DNA from: Candidatus Flemingiibacterium merdigallinarum
Lineage (GTDB): Bacteria > Bacillota > Clostridia > Oscillospirales > CAG-272
NCBI GenBank assembly: GCA_904386005.1
Contig: CAJFKR010000005.1
Coordinates: 1-55,919 of the forward strand
Direction of reading: 5' to 3'
Length of the DNA stretch: 55,919 nucleotides
Shown here: piece by piece, positions 42,249 through 50,438 of the stretch
Layout: each line of letters opens with the position of its first letter
How positions within the stretch are numbered: position 1 is the first letter of the stretch
Program-made: the position numbers and the translations under genes
The notes under the pieces: model-generated
Seen by the model: the letters and a program-made list of their open reading frames with translations, nothing else
Told to the model about the DNA's origin: nothing
Database searches by the model: none

Positions 42249-43163
42249 ATGTTTATCGATAAATTCGGAAATCATTGGTACAAGGGAAATCTGCACACGC
42301 ACACGACGCGCTCGGACGGAAAGCTGTCTCCGGAAGACACAAAGCGGTTCTACCGCTCGCAGGGCTACGACTTCCTCGCGCTGACCGACCACTGGATATA
42401 CGGTGAGGGCAGCGAGTCGGATGAATCGGGGCTGCTGATTTTGTCGGGAACCGAATACAATTTTAATGACGAGGACACGGTCAGGGGCGTTTTTCACATA
42501 GTCGGAGTCGGTATGACCGACGACCCTATGAAGAAGATCGGACGCGAGTCGACCGCGCAGGAGACGATAGACGAGATACTGGCCTGCGGCGGAGCGGCGA
42601 TACTGGCGCATCCGGCGTGGTCGCTCAACACCTGCGAAATGCTGATGGGATTTGAGCGCGTTACCGCGCTCGAAATATTTAACTCGGTATCGGACCTGCC
42701 GCGCAACTGCCGACCCTATTCGGGAATTGTAGTCGACCAGCTCGCGTCGCGCGGAATTTATCACAAGCTCGCCGCGACTGACGACACGCATTTCTACCTC
42801 GGCGAGGAAGCGCGTTCATACATATATGTGAACCTGTATGACAAGCCGTTCAATCGCGAGAACCTTGTCGCCGCGATAATCGCGGGCGAGTATATCGCGA
42901 CGCAGGGACCGATATTCACGACTCGCGTCGACGGCGGCGAATATGTCGTCGAGTGCGGAGAGGACAGTAATGTCGTCGGTGTGACCTTCTTCACGAACCG
43001 TCCGTGGGAGAATCAGCGCTCGGTGATGTCAGATGGCGCAAAGCCGTTGACCGAGGCGCGTTTTCCGATACATAAAAACGACCGCTTTGTGCGCGCCGAG
43101 CTTTATACGCAGGATAGAAAAACCGGCTGGTCGCAGATAACTCCGCTCAAAGCGGAGAATTGA
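42249..43163 (+). CDS. PHP domain phosphoesterase
   Basis: Metal-dependent phosphoesterase of 304 residues. The HxH motif is at residues 16-18 (GNLHTHTTRSDGKLSPED), followed by FLALTDHW, the glutamate of LSGTEYN, LAHPAWS and the late ATDDTHF, which together supply the trinuclear metal site. The C-terminal third is beta-rich and lies outside the PHP fold. This arrangement is typical of CehA/PHP proteins of unknown substrate, less like histidinol-phosphatase. ATG at 42249 lies 12 bases after AAAGGA; TTG at 42219 lacks a site. Monocistronic. Confidence 0.85.
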   Translation: MFIDKFGNHWYKGNLHTHTTRSDGKLSPEDTKRFYRSQGYDFLALTDHWIYGEGSESDESGLLILSGTEYNFNDEDTVRGVFHIVGVGMTDDPMKKIGRESTAQETIDEILACGGAAILAHPAWSLNTCEMLMGFERVTALEIFNSVSDLPRNCRPYSGIVVDQLASRGIYHKLAATDDTHFYLGEEARSYIYVNLYDKPFNRENLVAAIIAGEYIATQGPIFTTRVDGGEYVVECGEDSNVVGVTFFTNRPWENQRSVMSDGAKPLTEARFPIHKNDRFVRAELYTQDRKTGWSQITPLKAEN

Positions 43164-43263
43164 ATGGTTCCGGTCATACCTGAAAGGTAGACCTGTCAGC
43201 TCGGCATATCAGACTCGGTACGGCGGCGAGGACACATACTGTCCCGCGCGACATTAAGTTGAT

Positions 43264-44535
43264 TCACCCCCGCTTGATGTCGTATAATACGTTCAGCATG
43301 AACCAGAGCTGTGCGAACCAGCGGGTGACATTCCATATGCCTATGCCGCGCAGCCGCTCATCCGACGCGAGTGCCAGCTTCGCCGCGACGCTCCGCGCGT
43401 CCTCGAACCAGACCTCGTGCCGCGTGTCACCGTCGGCGTAGTTGAAATAGGGCGTCGCGGCAAGCTCGTCGTATTCGATGACAGCACCGTATTCGTTCGC
43501 GAGTCTGACTGCTTCGCTGTTCGACAGCGACCTCGCCGCCTCGCCCTCGACCCAAGGCAGCATCCAGTTGTAGCCGTAGTTCGGCATACCCATTACCAGC
43601 TTTTCGCGCGGGATTACGCCGGCGGCGTAGTCGACCACCTTTTTTACCTGGTCAATCGGCGCGACCGCGCGCGGCTCGGAATAGGTGTAGCCCCATTCGT
43701 AGGTCATCAGAAACGCCATATCGGCCGCACGCCCGAGCGCGGGATAGTCGATAGCCTCATATAATAAGCCGACTTGATCGCTCGACTGCTTCGGCGCGAG
43801 CGACACGCTCAATTCGCGCCCGATTTCGCGCAGCTCATCACCGAGCCGCTCAATGAAATCGGTATAGCTTTCGCGGTCCTCGGGCGGGATGTATTCGAAA
43901 TCCGAGTTCACTGCCGCGTAGTCTTTTTCCTCGCAGGTCTCGACAAGATTCGATATCAGATTATCCGATGCGACCGGGTCGTTTAATAATCGGCTCACCG
44001 TTTCGGTTGAAAATCTGCCGTCCTCTCCGAGACTCGTCAATACGAGCATCGGCTTCGCGCCGTATTCGAGCGCGAGCTGTATCAGCTCGTTGTCGTCCGG
44101 AACTATCAGCGAGCCGTCGGCTCTGATTCCGTAGCTGAATATCGCGAGATAAGTGAGGTAGGGCAGCGTGCGGCGGATGACGTCTCGTTCGACAAATGTA
44201 TATACATATCCGGTCGTCTCGAGGCTGCCGAGCTTCGCGTCGGCATATTCGATGACGAGCGTTTGCCCGGGGTAGATGTCCGATTTGCCGATAAGATTGG
44301 GATTGTTTCGCCAGAGCTGGTTCACTGTGACACCCTGTCCGGCTGCGATCGACCAGAGCGAGTCGCCCTCGCGGACTGTATAGATGCGTCTGCGGTAGGC
44401 GATCATTATCGCCTGACCGGGCGACAGGCGGTCGGAGGAAAGGTCGTTGTCGATTATCAGTCGTCCGGCGGGAATGCCGAACGTGCGCGAAATCGAGTAG
44501 AGCGTGTCGCCCGGCTTGACTGTGTATATAATCAT
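43264..44535 (-). CDS. LysM-GH18 spore-cortex hydrolase (SleL/YaaH-like)
   Basis: Protein of 423 residues with two LysM domains (residues 1-46, starting IIYTVKPGDTLYSISRTFG, and 50-95, starting YTVREGDSLWSIAAGQGV) and a GH18 barrel. The catalytic glutamate is E214 in VNSDFEYI, with D212 two residues ahead. Relatives such as SleL and YaaH are N-acetylglucosaminidases that act on spore cortex peptidoglycan during germination. As in those proteins there is no signal peptide. AAAGGA lies upstream of the ATG. Fits the spoIIA and ylmC content. Confidence 0.88.
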   Translation of the reverse strand: MIIYTVKPGDTLYSISRTFGIPAGRLIIDNDLSSDRLSPGQAIMIAYRRRIYTVREGDSLWSIAAGQGVTVNQLWRNNPNLIGKSDIYPGQTLVIEYADAKLGSLETTGYVYTFVERDVIRRTLPYLTYLAIFSYGIRADGSLIVPDDNELIQLALEYGAKPMLVLTSLGEDGRFSTETVSRLLNDPVASDNLISNLVETCEEKDYAAVNSDFEYIPPEDRESYTDFIERLGDELREIGRELSVSLAPKQSSDQVGLLYEAIDYPALGRAADMAFLMTYEWGYTYSEPRAVAPIDQVKKVVDYAAGVIPREKLVMGMPNYGYNWMLPWVEGEAARSLSNSEAVRLANEYGAVIEYDELAATPYFNYADGDTRHEVWFEDARSVAAKLALASDERLRGIGIWNVTRWFAQLWFMLNVLYDIKRG

Positions 44536-44723
44536 ATCGCAAAATCCTTTCTATGGCTTACTGTAGTTAAATATGCTGTACCTAAGAATATTGTAGCGCA
44601 GTATAATCCTATGCGCGATGATCTCGCTTGATTCGGTTTTCGATATAACACCGAGGCAATTTCGCGGCTTTGCAGATAAATTCATATAATTCGCGCTAAT
44701 TCTAACAAATCATTATAAATAAA

Positions 44724-44753
44724 TTCACTGTGTATACACATTAATGGTATAAA
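44724..44753 (+). promoter_or_regulatory. Promoter of dusB, possibly leaderless
   Basis: TTCACT 44724-44729 and TATAAA 44748-44753, 18-base spacer. Transcription would start about 44760, within a few bases of the ATG at 44763, and no ribosome site is present. Confidence 0.45.
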
Positions 44754-44762
44754 ATTTATCTT

Positions 44763-45743
44763 ATGTATAAGCTCAATTATCGGGTCGCGCTCGCTCCGAT
44801 GGCGGGTGTGACCGACCACGCGTTCCGTTCGGTATCGCGCCGACTCGGAGCTGAATTTGTATATACCGAAATGCTGTCGGCCAAGGCGTTGAAATACGAG
44901 GACAAAAAAACCGCGCAGCTCGCAGAGCTGTTCGACGACGACAATCCGATAGCGGCGCAGATTTTCGGCAGCGAGCCGGATGCTATGGCATACGCCGCCG
45001 CGAAGCTCGCTGACGGCAGCTACAAATATTGCCGGGGAAATCTGACTCCCGATACAATTGATATAAACATGGGCTGTCCCGCGCCGAAGATTTCGGGCAG
45101 CGGCGACGGCTCGGCGCTGCTCCGCACACCCGAGCTTGCGGAGCGGATCGTGCGGCAATGCGCTCTGCGCTGTCCGATACCGGTGACAGTGAAGATGCGC
45201 ATCGGTTGGGACGAGGATTCGATCTGCGGCGTCGAGTTTGCCCGCCGCATGGAGGCGGCGGGCGCCTCGGCGATCACTGTACACGGTCGAACACGCGCCG
45301 GACGCTTTTGCGCGCCGATAAACTTCGACGAGCTTTCGCGTATCAAGCGCGCAATTTCCGTGCCGATGATCGCGAACGGGGAGATTTTCAACGCCGACGA
45401 CGCGATGCGTATGTTTGAGCGCACCGGATGCGACGCTGTCATGGTCGGGCGGGGAGCGCTCGGCAATCCGTGGATTTTCAGCGAAATCCAGGCGCGGCTC
45501 GAGGGGCGCGAATACACCCCGCCTACGCCGCGCGAGCGGATTGACACGGCGCTTGGCGAGCTTCGGATGTGCGTCTTTGAGAAAGGTGAATATATCGGAG
45601 TTCGCGAGTCGAGAAAGCGGTTAGCGTGGTATCTGAAAGGTCTGCGCGGAGCGGCGGCCGCGAGGGATGAGATAAACCGCGCCCAATCGGTTGACAGCAT
45701 CGCCGATATTTTAAACCGCCTTGCGGAATCCGCGACCGAGTGA
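44763..45743 (+). CDS. dusB: tRNA-dihydrouridine synthase
   Basis: FMN enzyme reducing uridines in the tRNA D-loop; 326 residues. VALAPMAGVTDHAFR at the N terminus, the catalytic cysteine C105 in INMGCPAPKI, VKMRIGWDED near 146 and the phosphate-binding NGEIFNADD and GRGALGNPWIF are diagnostic. The frame starts at an ATG without a ribosome site. Followed by a terminator. Confidence 0.96.
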   Translation: MYKLNYRVALAPMAGVTDHAFRSVSRRLGAEFVYTEMLSAKALKYEDKKTAQLAELFDDDNPIAAQIFGSEPDAMAYAAAKLADGSYKYCRGNLTPDTIDINMGCPAPKISGSGDGSALLRTPELAERIVRQCALRCPIPVTVKMRIGWDEDSICGVEFARRMEAAGASAITVHGRTRAGRFCAPINFDELSRIKRAISVPMIANGEIFNADDAMRMFERTGCDAVMVGRGALGNPWIFSEIQARLEGREYTPPTPRERIDTALGELRMCVFEKGEYIGVRESRKRLAWYLKGLRGAAAARDEINRAQSVDSIADILNRLAESATE

Positions 45744-45843
45744 AATTGTAACAACAAGAATGCTCAAGCCCGCTGCTTGCAGCGGCCCTGCGCGGGCAGA
45801 AACTACAGGCGCGCACAAGTGAAATCGCGTAACCTAAAAAAAC

Positions 45844-45862
45844 AAAAGCCAAGCGGCTTTTT
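45844..45862 (+). terminator. Terminator after dusB
   Basis: AAAAGCC 45844-45850, loop AAGC, GGCTTTT 45855-45861, then T. A GC-rich imperfect hairpin lies just upstream, at about 45769-45798. Confidence 0.7.
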
Positions 45863-45868
45863 AAAGAA

Positions 45869-45909
45869 GCGGCGTCCTTTTTGCGGGTTTTGGCCGGGCT
45901 GGACGCCGC
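45869..45909 (+). repeat. Hairpin in the leader of the ECF sigma gene
   Basis: 9-bp stem 45869-45877 with 45901-45909 around a 23-base loop. It begins 7 bases after the dusB terminator and ends about 50 bases before the ribosome site of the ECF gene. Confidence 0.55.
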
Positions 45910-45966
45910 CGAATTCATATTTATTCGAATTAACGCTGCAAATGTAAAATATCACGCAAAAAGGAG

Positions 45967-46596
45967 GTGGGGGAGATCATAAAGTCGAATTTAAATGATG
46001 AGGAGGCATTGATCTCTGCCGCCTCAAACGGCGATGGCGCCGCGTTCGGACAGATTGTCACGAAATATCAGGCGCTGGTGTATAATACGATAAAGCTCAA
46101 GGTGCGAAGCAGTGAGGACGCGATGGATCTTGCGCAGGAGGTGTTCATCAAGCTGTGGAAGGCGCTGCCGAATTGGCGCGGCGAGTGCAGGTTTTCCACC
46201 TGGCTCTACCGAATCTGCGTCAACACAAGCGTTGATTTCCTGCGGCGAATGCCCGAAATTCCGCCCGAATCTCTGTCGGGAGTGCCCGATGAGGACGGAG
46301 ACCGCCCGCTTGAGGTCGCGGACGAGACTATCTCCGCGTCGCCCGAACGACTCGCTGAACAGAAAGAAACCACTGCCCTTGTCCGAGGCGCGATCGCGCG
46401 GCTGTCGGACGAACAGCGCGAGGTGATAATACTTCGCGATATCGAGGGCTATACATACGACGAAATCGCCGATATGCTGTCGCTTGAAATCGGCACGGTC
46501 AAGTCGCGTCTCAACCGCGCGCGGACAAACCTGCGCTTGCTTTTATCAAATAACGAAAAGACTAAAAATAATATAGCGAACTCGCGAGCTTTGTGA
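45967..46596 (+). CDS. ECF-family RNA polymerase sigma factor
   Basis: Extracytoplasmic-function sigma factor of about 205-209 residues. Region 2 has QALVYNTIKLKVRSSEDAMD and LAQEVFIKLWKAL; region 4 has LSDEQREVIILRDIEGYTYD and EIADMLSLEIGTVKSRLNRA. The zinc-finger anti-sigma follows 212 bases downstream. Start problem: a very strong ribosome site, AAGGAGGTG at 45961-45969, contains the only canonical start (GTG at 45967), which cannot be used from that site. Codons at proper distance are ATC 45976 and ATA 45979. The next TTG in frame, about 15 codons in, would cut region 2. Confidence 0.92.
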   Translation: MGEIIKSNLNDEEALISAASNGDGAAFGQIVTKYQALVYNTIKLKVRSSEDAMDLAQEVFIKLWKALPNWRGECRFSTWLYRICVNTSVDFLRRMPEIPPESLSGVPDEDGDRPLEVADETISASPERLAEQKETTALVRGAIARLSDEQREVIILRDIEGYTYDEIADMLSLEIGTVKSRLNRARTNLRLLLSNNEKTKNNIANSRAL

Positions 46597-46808
46597 ATAG
46601 ATGCAATCGTTTAGAATAAGTCTCCGACTTCGATTTTACTTAATAAAACGACACAAAGCGGCGACTGAATACAAGATATGAAATACATTGCTGGCGCAAA
46701 GATATAATAAAAAATGCGGGAAATTCCATTTGGCAGGGAACAAAATGAAACTTTATTGCGTCAAATAATATATACAGAATATCAATAAAAGCAAATCGAG
46801 GGATTAAT

Positions 46809-47810
46809 ATGAGCAGCGTCCTAAAAAATAAAAAACGAAATATATCCTGCTGTGAAGCTCGTGAGCTGATGTTCGATTATCTTGAAGGCGAACTGCCGGC
46901 GCGTAAGATGGAGCGAATAAGCCGCCATCTCGACGAGTGCGCCGAGTGCAGGCGCGAATTCGAGGAGCGGCGAAAGCTGCTTGATACAATAAAGCATATT
47001 GAACTTGACGCGCCGAGCGAATTGTACCCGAATGTAATGCGGCTCGTTGACTTAACCCCGCAGGACAAGAAGTCTCCTTTCTTATCCCGCCGTAAGTTTA
47101 TACCTATAGGCACGATTGCCGCCGCCTGCGCGGTGTTCGCGTTTGTGTTCTTGAACCGGAATGTGATCAACAATTTTAAAAACGCGGATTCGGCGGTATA
47201 TGATATCGAAGGCGCGAAATACTTCTCGGTCATGGAGGAGGACGACGCGTCAATGAATTCGGCGACAAACGTCGACGGCGAAGTGCCCGAGACGCGTTCA
47301 CAAGAAAACGGAACGGTCCCCGAAGCTGCAATCAATCCCGAAAACGCCGGTGTCGTCGATAAAGCCGCGCCCGCCGGCGAAGCCGAGGACATCGGGAGCG
47401 CGAATCTCACGATAGATTCTACGACGTCATTTTCCGCGAAATTAGAATCAGGCACGCTCACCATGTATTCAGGCTACGAGGAGATCACGCGCGCATATGA
47501 GGCGTTAGCGACCGACCTCACCGCCGACGGTCAAGCGGTACTGTTCTGTAGTCAGGACGCGCTTTGGGGAGTGTTACCGACCGACGCTGCGACCGATTAC
47601 AGCTGCGTCGCCGAGGATATCGCCGACGAGTATGGCGCGGTCATATATAAAATGGTATACGACAATAAGCAAACTGCCGCGGAGGAATATACACAATATC
47701 TGACCTTGCTTGAGGCGAACGACTGCTTTTATGAGTCGTATGTGCCCGAGAGCGCGGATTTTGTCGAATGCTACTATGTGCTTGTTGAGACCGGAGATAA
47801 TGGAGAATGA
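46809..47810 (+). CDS. Zinc-finger anti-sigma factor
   Basis: Membrane anti-sigma of 333 residues, partner of the ECF sigma upstream. The zf-HC2 domain has the motif H-x3-C-x2-C in RHLDECAECRREFEE (about residues 39-53), with an earlier CCEARELMFDYLEGEL. One membrane helix follows (about 98-117, IPIGTIAAACAVFAFVFL). The outer part, about 210 residues, is acidic and of no recognised family. RseP-type proteases act on such proteins, and rseP is present in the window. GAGGG lies 6 bases before the ATG. Overlaps the next gene by 4 bases. Confidence 0.88.
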   Translation: MSSVLKNKKRNISCCEARELMFDYLEGELPARKMERISRHLDECAECRREFEERRKLLDTIKHIELDAPSELYPNVMRLVDLTPQDKKSPFLSRRKFIPIGTIAAACAVFAFVFLNRNVINNFKNADSAVYDIEGAKYFSVMEEDDASMNSATNVDGEVPETRSQENGTVPEAAINPENAGVVDKAAPAGEAEDIGSANLTIDSTTSFSAKLESGTLTMYSGYEEITRAYEALATDLTADGQAVLFCSQDALWGVLPTDAATDYSCVAEDIADEYGAVIYKMVYDNKQTAAEEYTQYLTLLEANDCFYESYVPESADFVECYYVLVETGDNGE

Positions 47811-48871
47811 ATAAATTGCTCACCGGCGGCGCGGTCGCTTGCGCCGCCGTCCTTTTATGCGCGGCTGTGTCAAATGAGCCGATAAAGCGTGAATATACGG
47901 TGAGGACTGACAAGGTAAGCGGTGTTGTCCGCATCGTGCAGATTTCAGACCTGCATGACTGTATGTTCGGCGAGGGGCAGTCGAAGCTGATATCAATGCT
48001 CATATCGGCGCGCCCCGACGTCATAGTCCTGACCGGCGACATAATCGAAGACACGCAGAACCTGAAGGACGGGGAGCCGGATATAATATTGTATAAAAAC
48101 CATCCCGCCCGACTGATTATCGAAGCCGCGTTGAAGCTCGCGCCGGTGTATATGGTGCTTGGCAATCACGAGGCGAATATCGCCTGCCGTGAACGGCTGC
48201 TGCATGAGCTGACCTCGCTTGGCGTCCGGCTGGTCGGCGGCGAAAAGGAATATCTGCTAGTCAAGGGCGGGGAAATATTGATCTGCGGCGCGGACGACCC
48301 GCGCTTCGGCGGGATCAACGCGAGAGTCGGCGCGACCATGTCTGACAAAGACAAGCCGGAATCGACAGGAATCGGCACGGAGCGGTCGAACTCTCACATT
48401 CCCGCGGATGACGTCGGATATATTCATATAAAGCCGTGTGACGCCGACAGCGAGGGCTTCATCAAGGGCGTGTCGCGACACATCGACGAGGACTGCAACA
48501 AGGACACGACCGAAATCAACTCGTGGCGCGGTCAGCTGATACGCAGATACAGCGCCGTCGCGCGGTCGCGGGCATACACGCTGCTCCTTGCGCACCGTCC
48601 CGAGGAGTACCGGCTCTACCGCGGACTCGGCTTTGACGCGGCGATGTCAGGTCACGCGCACGGCGGACAGTGGCGGCTGCCGCCGCTCATCAACGGCGTA
48701 TACGCGCCGCATCAGGGGATATTCCCGAGCCACGCCGGCGGGGTATACCGCTATGACGACGATCGATTTGTCCATATCGTGTCGAGAGGGCTGTCGACCA
48801 AGCGCTGCGTGCGCATATGCAATCGCCCCGAGCTCTGCGTTTTGCGGCTGCTGCCGCGGGGGCGGGCGTAG
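47807..48871 (+). CDS. Metallophosphoesterase with N-terminal signal
   Basis: Calcineurin-like phosphoesterase of 354 residues. A short hydrophobic N terminus (MNKLLTGGAVACAAVLLCA) suggests membrane anchoring or export. Metal motifs: SDLHD near residue 46, TGDIIED near 72, GNHE near 121, and GHAHGGQWRLP near 283. Between GADDPRFGG and the histidine motif it carries an extra charged insertion of about 70 residues. Translationally coupled to the anti-sigma gene (ATGA overlap), so it belongs to the ECF operon. Relatives include YkuE-like enzymes; the substrate is unknown. Confidence 0.85.
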   Translation: MNKLLTGGAVACAAVLLCAAVSNEPIKREYTVRTDKVSGVVRIVQISDLHDCMFGEGQSKLISMLISARPDVIVLTGDIIEDTQNLKDGEPDIILYKNHPARLIIEAALKLAPVYMVLGNHEANIACRERLLHELTSLGVRLVGGEKEYLLVKGGEILICGADDPRFGGINARVGATMSDKDKPESTGIGTERSNSHIPADDVGYIHIKPCDADSEGFIKGVSRHIDEDCNKDTTEINSWRGQLIRRYSAVARSRAYTLLLAHRPEEYRLYRGLGFDAAMSGHAHGGQWRLPPLINGVYAPHQGIFPSHAGGVYRYDDDRFVHIVSRGLSTKRCVRICNRPELCVLRLLPRGRA

Positions 48872-48921
48872 GCGCGAGCTTCATGACAGTATGATAATAA
48901 TATAGTCGAGGATTCAGAAAA

Positions 48922-50277
48922 ATGGACAATAAAAATACGTCTATGCTCGACGGCACAATCTGGAAAAGCATAGTCAGCTTCGCATTGCCGCTGCTGCTCG
49001 GCAACCTATTTCAGCAGCTATACAACACGGTCGACTCGCTGATAGTCGGCAACTGGCTCGGTTCAAGCTCGCTCGCGGCGGTCAGCTCGTCGGGCAGTCT
49101 TATATTCATGCTCATCGGCTTCATACAGGGCATTTCGTCAGGCGCGGGCGTAATAGTAGCCCGACTGTTCGGCGCGAAGGACACAAAGAATCTGAACCTC
49201 GCGGTGCATACCACAGTCGCGTTCGGTCTCGCCGCCGGACTGGTTATGACTTTTGTCGGCGTCGTGTTCACGCCGCAGATACTCGAATTAATGGACACGC
49301 CGGAAAACGTGCTCGGCGAATCAATCGAATATTTGCAGATATACTTCATGGGCTCGCTCGGATTTATCATGTACAATATATTTGTCGGCATATTGCAGGC
49401 GGTCGGAGACAGCAAGCACCCGCTTTACTATCTCATGGTGTCGTCGGTGGTCAACCTTGTGCTCGACCTTGTATTCATCGCGGTATTCAATTCGGGAGTC
49501 GGCGGCGCGGCGATCGCCACGGTGATTTCGCAGTTCGCGAGCGCGCTGCTCTGTCTGCGCCGGCTGATATCAACAAATGAGCCATACAAGCTGTATATAA
49601 GCAAAATACGCTTCCACGGCAGGCTGCTCTGGCAGATAATCAAGGTCGGTCTGCCGTCCGGAGTGCAGAATTCGATTATCGCGTTCGCGAATGTTGTCGT
49701 ACAGTCGAACATCAATTCTTTCGGCGACGTCGCGATGGCCGGCTGCGGAGCGTATTCGAAAATCGAGGGCTTCGGCTTTCTGCCGATTACCAGCTTTACA
49801 ATGGCGCTGACTACCTTTGTCGGACAGAATCTCGGCGCGAAGCAGTATGACCGCACGAGAAAGGGCGCGCGCTTCGGTATACTTGTGACAATCATCTGCG
49901 CCGAGCTGATTGGCATTATCGTGTTTATTTTTGCGCCGATTCTGATCGCGGCGTTCGACCGCAACCCCGAGGTCATCAGGATCGGAATCGAAAAGGCGCG
50001 CACCTCCGCGCTCTTCTACTTCCTGCTCGCGTACTCGCACGCGGTTTCGGCGGTGCTGCGCGGTTCGGGCAAGGCGGTGGTGCCTATGGCGGTCATGATG
50101 ATATTCTGGTGCGTGGTACGCGTAGCGTTCCTGACGATAACCGTGCCGTTAACTCACAGTATACAGATGCTCTACTGGGTATACCCGCTCACATGGTTCT
50201 TAAGCTCGGCGGCGTTTCTGTTCTATTACAAAAAGGCAGACTGGATGCACTCGTATAAGGGCATCGAAAACAACTGA
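48922..50277 (+). CDS. MATE family efflux transporter
   Basis: Multidrug/oligosaccharide exporter family protein of 451 residues with 12 predicted helices in two halves. The start MLDGTIWKSIVSFALPLLLG and LFQQLYNTVDSLIVGNWLG are typical of the DinF-like branch, and IIKVGLPSGVQNSIIAFANV opens the second half. GAGG lies 9 bases before the ATG. It lies 50 bases downstream of the phosphoesterase and could be cotranscribed. The substrate is unknown. Confidence 0.92.
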   Translation: MDNKNTSMLDGTIWKSIVSFALPLLLGNLFQQLYNTVDSLIVGNWLGSSSLAAVSSSGSLIFMLIGFIQGISSGAGVIVARLFGAKDTKNLNLAVHTTVAFGLAAGLVMTFVGVVFTPQILELMDTPENVLGESIEYLQIYFMGSLGFIMYNIFVGILQAVGDSKHPLYYLMVSSVVNLVLDLVFIAVFNSGVGGAAIATVISQFASALLCLRRLISTNEPYKLYISKIRFHGRLLWQIIKVGLPSGVQNSIIAFANVVVQSNINSFGDVAMAGCGAYSKIEGFGFLPITSFTMALTTFVGQNLGAKQYDRTRKGARFGILVTIICAELIGIIVFIFAPILIAAFDRNPEVIRIGIEKARTSALFYFLLAYSHAVSAVLRGSGKAVVPMAVMMIFWCVVRVAFLTITVPLTHSIQMLYWVYPLTWFLSSAAFLFYYKKADWMHSYKGIENN

Positions 50278-50299
50278 CAGACTGAATATATAATCATAT

Positions 50300-50326
50300 A
50301 AGTGTTGTTTGTAACAAATAACACTT
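50300..50326. promoter_or_regulatory. Operator-like inverted repeat at the transketolase promoter
   Basis: 13-base arms 50300-50312 and 50314-50326 with one mismatch around a central A (AAGTGTT...AACACTT). The right arm overlaps the -35 element, as expected for a repressor site. The regulator is unknown. Confidence 0.6.
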
Positions 50327-50353
50327 GACAAAATAACGTTTTAGCGGTATAAT
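50325..50353 (+). promoter_or_regulatory. Promoter of the transketolase genes
   Basis: TTGACA 50325-50330 and TATAAT 50348-50353, 17-base spacer; leader about 80 bases with two small hairpins. Confidence 0.8.
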
Positions 50354-50438
50354 TTTAATAGCTGTGTATTCACAGGAACGCGGCTCTGCCGCCGCTCCGA
50401 ACAACATAATGTAATCTTATTTTCAGGGGGATATACAA

